Shown piece after piece: positions 8,312-16,393 of a DNA stretch of 64,000 bases. The position numbers and the translations under genes are program-made. Under the pieces are notes generated by a model. It searched no databases, was not told the DNA's origin, and worked only from the letters and a program-made list of their open reading frames with translations. Origin of the DNA: Firmicutes bacterium UBA2116 (GTDB lineage Bacteria; Bacillota; Clostridia; Tissierellales; Sedimentibacteraceae); contig DCYG01000020.1 in NCBI GenBank assembly GCA_002331025.1, forward strand, positions 1 to 64,000, read 5' to 3'. Within the stretch, counting starts at the first letter, position 1. The number at the start of each line of letters is the position of its first letter.

Positions 8312-10210
8312 TTACTCTGTTATTTTAATTTCTGATCCTGATGCGTATATTATCTTGTTGTCTACTGTTTGACGGCAAGTTGCGGTAATATTGTCTCCAA
8401 TGCTAATGTCCGGTCCACCTTTGTTGTTGTCATATAATTGAATTTCTGCTAACCCATCCCGGATTATATCTCCGATAATCAATAAATCTTTTTCTCTCAT
8501 TTTTATGTCGTTTAAAGTTAGTATAACCGCTTTGTCCCTAACTTTTATATCTGTAATGCAGCCTTGGATAATAAAATTCTTGCCGCTTGTATCCATCATA
8601 TTACGATTTATATTTAAATCTTCTGCTTTTTCTACAATTGCATCTGTTTCTGTTATATTGCATATAAAGCTATGATGAACTTCAAGGATATTATTTTTAA
8701 TTGGTCGTTTTGATAATAAAACAAACTGATTTTCATTAACCACTACACCCATATTATAATCATATTCATCAGAAGAGAATAAGAATATCTTATTTAAACT
8801 ATTTTTATTAATATAATAATAATCACTATATTTTATAACAGAATTTTCATCTGTCTTATCAACTGACACTATTACAAAATCATTTCTGTTATCAATTAAG
8901 CGAACTACCTCACCATCATTTAGTGCAAATAAATTTTTATATACTTCATCCGCTTCAGAAACTTTTACCCCAACTGTAGCGCCATTCTCTGTTATTTTGC
9001 AAATCAAGTCATGACTGACTTCAGTATTTCGTGTTGTCATATTGAATCCGTCAGTTGATAATATGAACTCATTTTCATTTGCTTTTGATTTTACTATATA
9101 ATCATACCTGTCTGAAGAAAGTAAATGAATTTTGACCGGTGATTTTTTATTAATATAGTAATAGCCAGTAGAAATATGCTCATAATTTTCTTTATTTTTT
9201 GTAACGGCAACTATAACAAATTCATCATCTTTGCAATCATACTCCAAATATTGATTTTCTTCCACCTTAAACATGTTTTTGTAGCTATCTTCCAATGAAA
9301 TAATTTCAGTAATTACTTCTCCGGGTCCTGCACCCATACCATGATTATAAACTAAATAATAGCCTGATGTTTTGAACCTTCCCCTCCCAAATAAAGAATG
9401 ATTGGTTAATTCATCGAATAAATCATTTGTTTCTGAAAACCAAACAGAAAATATATTTTTCTCACCATAAATAGTAGGAAAGTCCTTCTCATACTCTTTA
9501 TCAATATATATCTTGCCCGTCGGACCAAATACTTCATTTTCAAAGGGATCAATTCTATAGTATCCTTCACATTCTATTTCTCCCGCAAATCTTATAATTA
9601 TGCCTCCTAAATCGGTCTTGTTTACATAATCTACTATTAATCCGCACACACGGTCCTTAACATTTACCGTATCATCTAAATCATTTGTTTCAAATTCTTT
9701 TCCCTCATACATAACTGTACCGATTTCATCTGTTAATTCTATAGAATCTATAAACAGATAGAAATAATCATCCATTCTGTCTATTTTTACCCTCACCTTG
9801 TAGATACCCAGTTTATCAGGTAAATCCTTAACCTTTTTCAGGCTGTCGTAAGCTAAGGAATAATTCTCTCTTTCTGCGTATTTATCCGCTATTATTTCCA
9901 AGCTTTCCTTGTCGGGGATAAAAGTTAGTGTAGAATAACTCCTGTGCTCATAAATTATGTACGAACCATCAGTGATTATTTCACCGGTTAAATACTCTGT
10001 TCTGTCAATTTTAGGACTTTCTTCATCAACTATTTCAGGTTCGGAAATATTTTTATCCGATATATCGTCTGCTATATCAGGATAGGAAATATTTTGCTCA
10101 GATGTATCACCTTTCATTAAATTTGATTCTTCTTTTATTGCCGGATTATTGCAACCACATAATAATACAATTGTAATTATAATTAAAATAGCGTACACTA
10201 ATTTTTTCAT
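8312..10210 (-). CDS. Large lipoprotein with an internal duplication
   Basis: A 632-residue protein with a lipoprotein signal (lipobox LCGC, modified Cys 20), so it is anchored on the outside of the membrane. A Ser/Asp/Ile-rich linker runs to about residue 70. The middle holds two similar blocks, about residues 329-413 and 443-527, each with FVIV-V-K, YYYIN, a LxSSDxYDY stretch and a final H-x-x-I-C-x-ITE motif. The C-terminus (about 545-632) looks like a small OB-type barrel (ILTLNDIKM, GDNITATCR). No known enzyme motif. GGGAGG precedes the ATG. A promoter in the upstream 91-bp repeat probably drives it. Confidence 0.8.
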   Translation of the reverse strand: MKKLVYAILIIITIVLLCGCNNPAIKEESNLMKGDTSEQNISYPDIADDISDKNISEPEIVDEESPKIDRTEYLTGEIITDGSYIIYEHRSYSTLTFIPDKESLEIIADKYAERENYSLAYDSLKKVKDLPDKLGIYKVRVKIDRMDDYFYLFIDSIELTDEIGTVMYEGKEFETNDLDDTVNVKDRVCGLIVDYVNKTDLGGIIIRFAGEIECEGYYRIDPFENEVFGPTGKIYIDKEYEKDFPTIYGEKNIFSVWFSETNDLFDELTNHSLFGRGRFKTSGYYLVYNHGMGAGPGEVITEIISLEDSYKNMFKVEENQYLEYDCKDDEFVIVAVTKNKENYEHISTGYYYINKKSPVKIHLLSSDRYDYIVKSKANENEFILSTDGFNMTTRNTEVSHDLICKITENGATVGVKVSEADEVYKNLFALNDGEVVRLIDNRNDFVIVSVDKTDENSVIKYSDYYYINKNSLNKIFLFSSDEYDYNMGVVVNENQFVLLSKRPIKNNILEVHHSFICNITETDAIVEKAEDLNINRNMMDTSGKNFIIQGCITDIKVRDKAVILTLNDIKMREKDLLIIGDIIRDGLAEIQLYDNNKGGPDISIGDNITATCRQTVDNKIIYASGSEIKITE

Positions 10211-10281
10211 ATATCCTCCCGGATAACCCTATAAAGTTTCAAGACTTTATCCCCCTATAATATTCATAAAACTCAAAAAAC

Positions 10282-10372
10282 TATTATCCTTATTTTAACA
10301 TAATTTTCAAAGTAATAATAGAATAAAAACAAGTAATCTAATATTTGCTTTTAACCAATAAATAAGTTACAA
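10282..10372. repeat. 91-bp promoter-carrying direct repeat, copy B
   Basis: Matches 6937-7027 at 88 of 91 positions without gaps. In addition 10221-10260 matches 5698-5737 (the sequence just past the end of the alcohol dehydrogenase) at 31 of 40 positions. So both flanks of the dehydrogenase have a counterpart here, with the gene itself absent. Confidence 0.9.
10283..10310 (-). promoter_or_regulatory. Promoter-like element upstream of the lipoprotein gene
   Basis: Minus-strand TTGAAA (10310-10305) and GATAAT (10288-10283), 16 bases apart, identical to the pair before the alcohol dehydrogenase and lying in the repeat copy. It is about 75 bases upstream of the lipoprotein start. Confidence 0.5.
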
Positions 10373-10414
10373 TAATATTTGTTGATTTTAAATAAGGAAT
10401 AGGTTAGGTGAAAA

Positions 10415-10936
10415 ATGGAACTTTGGGATGTATATGATATTAATCGGAATAAAACAGATAAAACCATGTGTCGCGGAGATGCTTTCGAAGAAAATTGCTA
10501 TCATTTGGTTGTACATATTTGTATTTTTAATTCTAAGGGTGAAATGCTGATTCAGCAAAGACAGCCCTTCAAAAAAGGCTGGTCTGATATGTGGGATGTA
10601 ACTGTAGGCGGAAGTGCCATACAAGGCGATGACAGTCAAAGTGCTGCTGAAAGAGAGCTGCTTGAGGAAATAGGATTAAAAATAGATTTAACAAATATCA
10701 GGCCTCATATTACAGTTAACTTTAGCAAGGGTTTTGATGATTATTATCTGATTGAGCAAGATGTCGATATCAATGAGCTGTCACTTCAGTATGAAGAAGT
10801 TCAGAAGGTTAAGTGGGCAACCAAAGAAGAAATATTCTCTATGATAGATGACGGACAATTTATACCATATTATAAAAGCTTAATACAGCTGCTTTTTGAT
10901 AATCGAAAACAATACGGTTCAATTAAAATTGATTAG
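10415..10936 (+). CDS. Nudix hydrolase, isopentenyl-diphosphate-isomerase-like
   Basis: A 173-residue Nudix-fold protein. The Nudix box runs from about residue 67 (GGSAIQGDDSQSAAERELLE then EIGL); the usual first Glu of the box is an Asp here (GDD), while the REllEE metal-binding core is intact. The N-terminal MELWDVYDINRNKT and the QQRQPFKKGWSDMWD segment are typical of the YfcD/IDI-like subgroup that hydrolyses nucleoside or isoprenoid diphosphates. The real substrate is not known. GGTG lies upstream of the ATG. It ends close to a dispersed repeat and faces the flavodoxin-ferredoxin gene. Confidence 0.88.
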   Translation: MELWDVYDINRNKTDKTMCRGDAFEENCYHLVVHICIFNSKGEMLIQQRQPFKKGWSDMWDVTVGGSAIQGDDSQSAAERELLEEIGLKIDLTNIRPHITVNFSKGFDDYYLIEQDVDINELSLQYEEVQKVKWATKEEIFSMIDDGQFIPYYKSLIQLLFDNRKQYGSIKID

Positions 10937-10937
10937 C

Positions 10938-10990
10938 TGAACAGATGACCCAAATCTCTGTCTTGGTTCAGTCGCTTATACTGTAAGTGA
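10938..10990 (-). repeat. Dispersed repeat family 1, single unit
   Basis: Read on the minus strand it carries CACTTACAGTATAAGCGACT, then ATTTGGGTCATCTG, the same pattern found at 31530-31635, 55743-55798 and 57567-57671. The first part overlaps the end of the flavodoxin-ferredoxin gene and supplies its last codons and stop. Confidence 0.8.
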
Positions 10991-11774
10991 AAACACTAAA
11001 AAGTTCAGGCTCCTGTCTGACTGTACTATATTTACTTATAAATTCTATAAGAAATTTTTTATGTGGGTCATAATTTATATCTTTTGCATTAACAGGGCAT
11101 CTTTTTATACAACTGCAGCACCTTATGCATTTAAAAATATCAATACTTTTATTATCATATTTATCAATGGCACCCATAGGGCAATGCATTGAACATATGC
11201 CGCAGTTAATGCAGCTTTCATCAGTATCTATCATCACCGGTTCGTATACCATGCCCTTTCTGTACGGATAATTGCCTTTTACGGTTAATTTTTGTGGGAA
11301 TCTATCAATACTGTTTATTTTCTCGTTGATATCCATACCAAATTTATAGGCAATATTTAAATCACTGTCGTCGGGTCTTCCTGTTGCTATCTTTTCTGTA
11401 TAGGAATGCTCTCCGATAAAAGCTCCGCCGGCAATGCCAATAAAACCTCTTCCCTCAAAAATATCCTTTAATTCTAAAAGAGCGTCATCATAAGCACGGT
11501 TTCCATAAACTACAATAAGAACCGCATATGCATTATTCCCATGAATTTTTTCTGAAAAATATTCAGATAAAAACTCCGGTACTCTTCCGGCATATACGGG
11601 TACTCCAATAATTACTACGTCATTTTCTTTGAAATTTAAACTGTTTATCCTGTTTTTAGGCAGAGTAATATCATATTCCTTCACATCATCATAAAAGCCT
11701 TTAGCTATTGATTTAATTACTTTTTTAGTTGTATACGTCGCACTGAAATATAGCAAGTTTAAATTCCTCTTCAT
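10968..11774 (-). CDS. EFR1-type flavodoxin-ferredoxin fusion protein
   Basis: A 268-residue protein with a flavodoxin-like N-terminal domain (1-150; FMN loop around YFSATYTTKKV) and a two-cluster bacterial ferredoxin domain. The cysteines are C188, C191, C194, C198 and C216, C219, C222, C226, each CxxCxxCxxxCP, giving two [4Fe-4S] clusters. Such EFR1 proteins are taken to carry electrons in anaerobes; the partner is unknown. The last residues (VFTYSISD) are encoded by a dispersed repeat, so the original C-terminus was probably different. It starts at ATG 11774 and is monocistronic. Confidence 0.9.
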   Translation of the reverse strand: MKRNLNLLYFSATYTTKKVIKSIAKGFYDDVKEYDITLPKNRINSLNFKENDVVIIGVPVYAGRVPEFLSEYFSEKIHGNNAYAVLIVVYGNRAYDDALLELKDIFEGRGFIGIAGGAFIGEHSYTEKIATGRPDDSDLNIAYKFGMDINEKINSIDRFPQKLTVKGNYPYRKGMVYEPVMIDTDESCINCGICSMHCPMGAIDKYDNKSIDIFKCIRCCSCIKRCPVNAKDINYDPHKKFLIEFISKYSTVRQEPELFSVFTYSISD

Positions 11775-11965
11775 AAATTAAATAACCTTCATTCTTAAAT
11801 GCAATAAGCGATAGCCCTTTGAGACCAGTAAAAAAATTTTTCTTTTTTGCTATCAATTAATGATATTTTAACAAAATTTTAGACTTCTGTCAAAATTTCT
11901 AAGTTTCAAGTTAAATATATAAAATTTTAGCTTCTAATTTAGATTGTAAGGATACACTATAAGTT

Positions 11966-12075
11966 TCAATATCTGGTAACTTTTCCGTCCGCATCGGTTA
12001 TTTTTACATGGTTGCCTGCCTCTGTGTATTCGTATGCGATTATTAATCCATCCGGGGATTGTCATAGGCTGTCAA
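11966..12075 (-). pseudogene. Scar of an RHS/YD-repeat gene
   Basis: In the 441-base gap between the flavodoxin-ferredoxin gene and the blaI-like gene, the minus strand reads IAYEYTEAGNHVKITDADGK followed by VTRY and a stop, from about 12053 to 11966. This is a classic YD/RHS repeat unit. Just upstream another frame reads AYDNP, also RHS-like, so a frameshift has occurred. No start codon or ribosome site belongs to it. It is a remnant of a large wall-associated or polymorphic toxin-type gene. The rest of the gap shows nothing else coding. Confidence 0.7.
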
Positions 12076-12138
12076 AGAAAATATTATATAGTCATAATAT
12101 GAATTATTTTAAAAACAACTTATTTTTACAAATACTAA

Positions 12139-12174
12139 TTGACTTTAATGAAAATACTTATATAATATTATATA
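12139..12174 (+). promoter_or_regulatory. Promoter and overlapping palindrome before the blaI-like gene
   Basis: TTGACT (12139-12144) and TATAAT (12161-12166) are 16 bases apart, a good sigma-A promoter about 50 bases before the GTG start. A 16-base perfect palindrome (12159-12174, TATATAATATTATATA) covers the -10 box. BlaI/MecI repressors bind palindromes over their own promoter, so this may be the operator, though its pure AT content makes chance occurrence possible. Confidence 0.55.
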
Positions 12175-12215
12175 TAAACAAATTATATTAAATATAATTA
12201 TATTGGAGTGTTTTC

Positions 12216-12620
12216 GTGGATAAAATATCATTTACATTAACAAAAAATGAACAGGAAGTCATGGAAGTTTTGTGGTCACAGGACAAGGGATTGTCACGCT
12301 CTGAAATTATTGACCTTTCTAAGGGGAGCTCATGGAAAAAAAGCTCTATTCATATTTTATTGAACAGCTTACTTGAAAAAGGAGCAGTTAAGGTTGACGG
12401 TTACACAAGAACCGGGAAGAATTATGGTCGTACTTATACTGCTGCGGTTACACAGGACGAATATCAGGTAATGCTGATTAAGCAGGGAATGCCTTATCTT
12501 AATTCAAAATCTGACGCAATAACAAATATTGTTTCTGCACTTATTACGGAAGATATTGATGATGAAACTCTCGGTAAGCTGGAGGCAATCCTTCAGGCAA
12601 AAAGGGACGAGAAAAAATGA
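12216..12620 (+). CDS. BlaI/MecI-family transcriptional repressor
   Basis: A 134-residue winged-helix repressor of the BlaI/MecI/CopY family: LTKNEQEVMEVLWSQD opening, recognition region around SSWKKSSIHILLNSLLEKGA and the wing GYTRTGKNYGRTY. The C-terminal third should form the dimer that is cut by the partner protease. The GTG start follows GGAG by 7 bases. The next gene, an M56 protease, begins 4 bases before this stop (overlap), the standard repressor/sensor pair. Probably autoregulated at the palindrome upstream. Confidence 0.92.
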   Translation: MDKISFTLTKNEQEVMEVLWSQDKGLSRSEIIDLSKGSSWKKSSIHILLNSLLEKGAVKVDGYTRTGKNYGRTYTAAVTQDEYQVMLIKQGMPYLNSKSDAITNIVSALITEDIDDETLGKLEAILQAKRDEKK

Positions 12621-13753
12621 TAATTACCGTTTTTTCATTTGTTACATCTTTGATATTATTCAACATATATATCTTTTTAATTGCTGTTATCCGGCCGCGT
12701 AATATTTTTTTATTTCGTTTCGGTATTATTCCTGTAATACTTTTAATAGCAGCATGTATTTTTCGTCTAATCTTTTTTGTTGAATTACCCTTTACTAGGG
12801 TACTGCGCTCGGAAGTTATTTATCCTGCAATTCTGGATTTTTTTACAGCAGAAATCTTTGAAATGCATGTTTATGAATTATTGTTTGCTGTGTGGATAGC
12901 CGGCAGTATATATTACCTGCAGAAATATATACGTCAGTTGATTTTTCTTAACAAGCTTGCAAACTCTCTTATAGAAACACAGGACGAGCGCATAATTTCA
13001 TGCATGAATGAAATTACAACAGAAAGCAATAAGAATACTAAGGTTAAAATTGTACAATCCAATGAAATTTCTGTACCTATGATTGCCGGATTTTTCAAGC
13101 CGGTTATTTATCTTCCGTATACTAATTTTACGGATGTGGATTTAAAAAATATACTCATGCATGAATGGATTCATTTCTTACATAAGGATGCATGGACAAA
13201 GCTCTTTGTAAACTTAATCAGTGTAGTATTCTGGTGGAATCCTTTTGTTCATATTTTGAAAAATGAATTGAGTCAGACACTTGAGCTTCGCTGCGATTTA
13301 AGTATTATTTCCCGGATGGAGCATGAAAATCACTTAATTTATTTAGAAAGTATTATAAAAGTCATTAAGTATGCAAATAACAAAAGTCTGCATAAACTAC
13401 GTTCTGCTGTGGGCATCACCCAGTTGGTTTCTATAAGCGGAAATGAAAATATGACTCAAAGATTTGAGCTTATATTGAATTATCTCTCATGTAAAAAAAG
13501 AAATATGCTGTCGTCTGTTATAGTTTGTGCTTTTATTTTACTGTCTGTTGTTGCTTCATATGGATTTGTTGTACAACCCGCTCATATCGCTCCTGAGGTA
13601 ACAGAACATGATGATGTCTACATAATTACTCCTGAAACATCATACTTGGTACAAAATGAGGATGGTACTTATTCTGTATACATAGACAATAATTATATGG
13701 GTACTATTGAAAATAGATACGATGAACAATTTTCATCATTGCCTGTTAAATAA
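12617..13753 (+). CDS. M56-family (BlaR1-like) membrane metalloprotease
   Basis: A 378-residue membrane protein with several N-terminal helices, a zinc-protease motif HEWIH (182-186), a downstream Glu in LELRCD (E223) as third ligand, and the family motif WWNPF near 207. A last membrane helix lies at about 301-320. Known BlaR1/MecR1 proteins cleave the BlaI/MecI repressor on sensing beta-lactam. This protein ends about 55 residues after the last helix and has no penicillin-binding sensor domain, so beta-lactam is not its likely signal. Overlaps the repressor gene by 4 bases. Confidence 0.9.
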   Translation: MIITVFSFVTSLILFNIYIFLIAVIRPRNIFLFRFGIIPVILLIAACIFRLIFFVELPFTRVLRSEVIYPAILDFFTAEIFEMHVYELLFAVWIAGSIYYLQKYIRQLIFLNKLANSLIETQDERIISCMNEITTESNKNTKVKIVQSNEISVPMIAGFFKPVIYLPYTNFTDVDLKNILMHEWIHFLHKDAWTKLFVNLISVVFWWNPFVHILKNELSQTLELRCDLSIISRMEHENHLIYLESIIKVIKYANNKSLHKLRSAVGITQLVSISGNENMTQRFELILNYLSCKKRNMLSSVIVCAFILLSVVASYGFVVQPAHIAPEVTEHDDVYIITPETSYLVQNEDGTYSVYIDNNYMGTIENRYDEQFSSLPVK

Positions 13754-13777
13754 TTTTTCATAAAGGAGGTGCATTAT

Positions 13778-14017
13778 ATGAAATTAAAAAAATCTTTTGC
13801 TCGCTTTTTATCACTTACGTTGCTTATGGTGACTGCCTTGTTAAGTACGGGATATACAGCATATGCTCAGAAAATAAATATTGACAGTGCAAGCGGAGAT
13901 GTTGTTATATTTGCCGAAGAAACACAGTGGTATTTTCGTACCGTAGACGGAAGAATACAAAAACGTTTATGGTCAATTACGTGGGGCAAATGGCTTACGG
14001 AGTGGGAATTTGTATAA
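13778..14017 (+). CDS. Short secreted Trp-rich peptide
   Basis: A 79-residue product with a clear signal peptide (KLKK, hydrophobic core to about residue 27, likely cut after AYA) and a mature part of about 48 residues with five tryptophans, four in the last 21 (QKRLWSITWGKWLTEWEF). The ATG at 13778 is 7 bases after a near-perfect AAAGGAGGT; an in-frame GTG inside that site is rejected. It is the third gene after the BlaI/M56 pair and ends before a strong terminator, so it is probably the regulated output of that pair. Function unknown; a secreted signal, bacteriocin-like or wall peptide are options. Confidence 0.75.
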   Translation: MKLKKSFARFLSLTLLMVTALLSTGYTAYAQKINIDSASGDVVIFAEETQWYFRTVDGRIQKRLWSITWGKWLTEWEFV

Positions 14018-14022
14018 CAACC

Positions 14023-14064
14023 AAAAAATCACCAAGCAAAAAATTTATTGCTTGGTGATTTTTT
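14023..14064 (+). terminator. Rho-independent terminator of the blaI-like operon
   Basis: Perfect 17-base stem 14023-14039 with 14048-14064 (AAAATCACCAAGCAA core), 8-base loop, T-run at the 3' side. It lies 6 bases after the stop of the secreted peptide gene. Confidence 0.92.
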
Positions 14065-14104
14065 ATTTAACTTTCTAAATAAATTAAATGAGTACCAAAA
14101 ATGT

Positions 14105-14127
14105 CCAGAGAGAACCGTCCCCTCTGG
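14105..14127 (-). terminator. Hairpin after csaA carrying the GGGGACGGTT motif
   Basis: CCAGAG (14105-14110) pairs with CTCTGG (14122-14127). On the minus strand it follows the csaA stop by a few bases and is followed by ATTTTT, so it can act as a terminator. The loop side contains GGGGACGGTTCTC, a motif common in clostridial intergenic repeats and echoed at 29.2, 38.4 and 44.9 kb. Confidence 0.55.
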
Positions 14128-14131
14128 TTTT

Positions 14132-14461
14132 TTATCCTAATTTGTCGCCGTTTTGGACAGTTCTTTCGGGTTGAATTAAAACGACTCCGTCTTTGGAGTA
14201 GGTTCCTAAGACAAGGACCTCCGACATAAAATCGGCAATTTGTCTTGGTGGGAAGTTTACAACGGCAAGAACCTGTTTTCCGATCAGATCGTTAATTTCA
14301 TACAAGTCGGTAATCTGAGCACTGGACTTTTTAACTCCCATTTCTTCTCCGAAATCGACGTACAGCTTATAAGCCGGTCGTCTTGCCTTCTCGAAAACCT
14401 CCGCCTTTATAATTTCTCCCACTCTTATATCTACTTTTGCAAAATCATCAAATGTAATCAT
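14132..14461 (-). CDS. csaA: CsaA-like tRNA-binding-domain protein
   Basis: A 109-residue protein, the usual length of CsaA. It is a single EMAP/Trbp111-type OB fold: FDDFAKVDIRVGEIIKAEVF, AYKLYVDFG, SSAQIT, VLAVVNFPPRQIADFMSEVL and a closing LIQPERTVQNGDKL. CsaA is described as a secretion-related chaperone, and the fold binds tRNA in relatives. The start is ATG 14461; the pirin gene on the same strand ends 25 bases upstream, so they may be co-transcribed. Confidence 0.93.
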   Translation of the reverse strand: MITFDDFAKVDIRVGEIIKAEVFEKARRPAYKLYVDFGEEMGVKKSSAQITDLYEINDLIGKQVLAVVNFPPRQIADFMSEVLVLGTYSKDGVVLIQPERTVQNGDKLG

Positions 14462-14486
14462 TATTTTATCTCTCCAATTACTGTGG

Positions 14487-15329
14487 TTATTTATGCTTTA
14501 TGAATGTTCCGTCTCTTAATTCACTGAATGCATGATTTAATTCTTCTTTCGTATTCATAACAATAGGACCGCCCCATGCAATGGGTTCCTTCAAGGGCTT
14601 TGCAGCATACAGGAAAAATCTTATTTCCGAATCCTCTGTCTTTGCTTTAAATATATCGCCTTCAGAAAATAAAACGGCTCTTTTACTTTTATATTTAGTA
14701 TTTAAGCTGCCAAAGAATCCTTCTCCTTCGACTATATAAATAAATACTGTGTCCTCAGGATTTACATTGAACTCCCACTCTGAATTATTCTTCATCTGTA
14801 CGTCAAGATACGTCATCTTAACGTAATCTCCATAAACAGAGCTTGTTTTATCCTTGTAGTTGCCGGAAATAACCTTAATGGTATTATCTCCTTCAACGAC
14901 AGTGGGAACCATGCCATCAGTGATGTCACAATACTTCGGTTCTGCCATTTTAAATTCTTTCGGCATATTGAGCCAAAGCTGTGCACCTAACATCCTGTCT
15001 GATGCTTTCGGCATCTCCTGATGCATTATACCGCTTCCTGCGGTCATCCATTGACAGCATCCGTCTAATATGCTGCCCTTGTTACCCAAGCTGTCACCAT
15101 GCTCTATATTGCCGTTTATTAAATATGTTATCGTTTCAATTCCTCTGTGAGGGTGCCACGGAAATCCCTTTATGTAATCCTCAGGGTTAACTGAATCAAA
15201 GGCATCAAACATTAAAAACGGGTCGAAATCCTCAACGTCATTATGTCCTAAAACTCTGACTAACTTTACTCCCGCACCGTCTACAGCCCTGCTTCCGGTT
15301 ACAACTTTTTTTACTTCTTTTATAGCCAT
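14487..15329 (-). CDS. Pirin-family bicupin protein
   Basis: A 280-residue two-cupin protein. The metal ligands of pirin are all present in the N-terminal cupin: H59 and H61 (WHPHRGIET), H103 and E105 (GSGIMHQE). Pirins bind iron and some (YhhW) oxidise quercetin; others act as redox-linked regulators. The C-terminal cupin (about 150-260) ends with AAKPLKEPIAWGGPIVMNT, typical of the family. GGAGG lies 5-6 bases before the ATG. Biological substrate unknown. Confidence 0.92.
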   Translation of the reverse strand: MAIKEVKKVVTGSRAVDGAGVKLVRVLGHNDVEDFDPFLMFDAFDSVNPEDYIKGFPWHPHRGIETITYLINGNIEHGDSLGNKGSILDGCCQWMTAGSGIMHQEMPKASDRMLGAQLWLNMPKEFKMAEPKYCDITDGMVPTVVEGDNTIKVISGNYKDKTSSVYGDYVKMTYLDVQMKNNSEWEFNVNPEDTVFIYIVEGEGFFGSLNTKYKSKRAVLFSEGDIFKAKTEDSEIRFFLYAAKPLKEPIAWGGPIVMNTKEELNHAFSELRDGTFIKHK

Positions 15330-15380
15330 AATTCCTCCGATATAATTTTATTGATATAAATTATACCCTAAAATCAATCT

Positions 15381-16385
15381 TCAAAGCATCTTTTCGTCCT
15401 TTTTGTCTCTCAGCATTAGCTTGTTTACAGTTTCTTTTACATCCGCATCATTTTCCAGCACATCATACATTGCACCTACTATGGGCATATCTACGTTTAA
15501 TTTTTTGGAAAGCTCATATGCTGCATATGTGGTAGGTATCCCTTCCACTACCATGCCGATTTTTTTAATTGCTTCGTCTTTTTTTAATCCCTGACCTATG
15601 AGATTTCCGGCATTATAATTTCTCGAATGCTTGCTGGTACACGTTACTATCAAATCTCCTATGCCTGTTAAGCCGTAAAACGTATGTACATCGGCACCCA
15701 TAGCAATGCCTAATCGTGCTATTTCAACTATACCTCTGTTAATTAAGGCTGCCTTTGCGTTGTCACCGTACCCTATACCGTCTGATATACCGGCTCCAAG
15801 AGCTATAATGTTTTTTAATGCTCCTCCAAGCTCTGCTCCTATTACATCTTCATTGGTATAAACTCTGAAATAAGATGACATAAAGGTATCCTGAATTTCT
15901 TCCGATATTTTCTTGTCATCACATGCTACGGTTATAGCCGTCGGCAAAGAGAGCCCCACTTCCTCTGCATGGGATGGACCGGATAATACCGCAAAGGTAC
16001 AATCGGTTGTTTCTTCCTTTACTATGTCCGAAACCAAGCATAGTGTTCCTATTTCAATACCTTTTGAAGCATTTATAATTATTTTATCTTTTTTAAATTC
16101 TGTATCGATTTGCTTCAGAACGCTCCTGATTTTTTGTGTGGGCGTTACTATTAAAAGCATCTCCGCATCCTTTACGGCTTCGTTTATATTTGAAGTAAAT
16201 ATAATATTATCGGGAATTTGAATTTTAGGAAGATATTTTTTATTGACTCTTTCCCTGTTCAATTCTATGCATTGGTTTTCATCTCTCAGCCATACGGTAA
16301 CCTGATGACCGTTTTCCGATAAAAGCTTCGCAAGAGCTGTTCCCCAGCTTCCCCCGCCAAGCAGCGTAATTTTTCTGTTCAACAC
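15381..16385 (-). CDS. gpsA: NAD(P)-dependent glycerol-3-phosphate dehydrogenase
   Basis: A 334-residue full-length enzyme that reduces dihydroxyacetone phosphate to sn-glycerol 3-phosphate for phospholipid synthesis. The N-terminal Rossmann motif is GGGSWGTALA (9-18). The central GPSHAEEV motif, the catalytic-lysine region GGALKNIIALGAGISDG and the glycerol-phosphate-binding SRNYNAGNLIGQG stretch are all present. It follows plsY on the same strand after 8 bases; GpsA makes the substrate that PlsY acylates, and this gene order is common in Firmicutes. Confidence 0.97.
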   Translation of the reverse strand: MLNRKITLLGGGSWGTALAKLLSENGHQVTVWLRDENQCIELNRERVNKKYLPKIQIPDNIIFTSNINEAVKDAEMLLIVTPTQKIRSVLKQIDTEFKKDKIIINASKGIEIGTLCLVSDIVKEETTDCTFAVLSGPSHAEEVGLSLPTAITVACDDKKISEEIQDTFMSSYFRVYTNEDVIGAELGGALKNIIALGAGISDGIGYGDNAKAALINRGIVEIARLGIAMGADVHTFYGLTGIGDLIVTCTSKHSRNYNAGNLIGQGLKKDEAIKKIGMVVEGIPTTYAAYELSKKLNVDMPIVGAMYDVLENDADVKETVNKLMLRDKKDEKML

Positions 16386-16393
16386 ATCATCTC

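Noticed and set aside
10221..10260. Short TTTGTTGATT match between 5741 and 10379 as proof of a three-part duplication
   Set aside because: A 10-base match in AT-rich DNA is expected by chance; only the 91-base and 40-base matches were kept.
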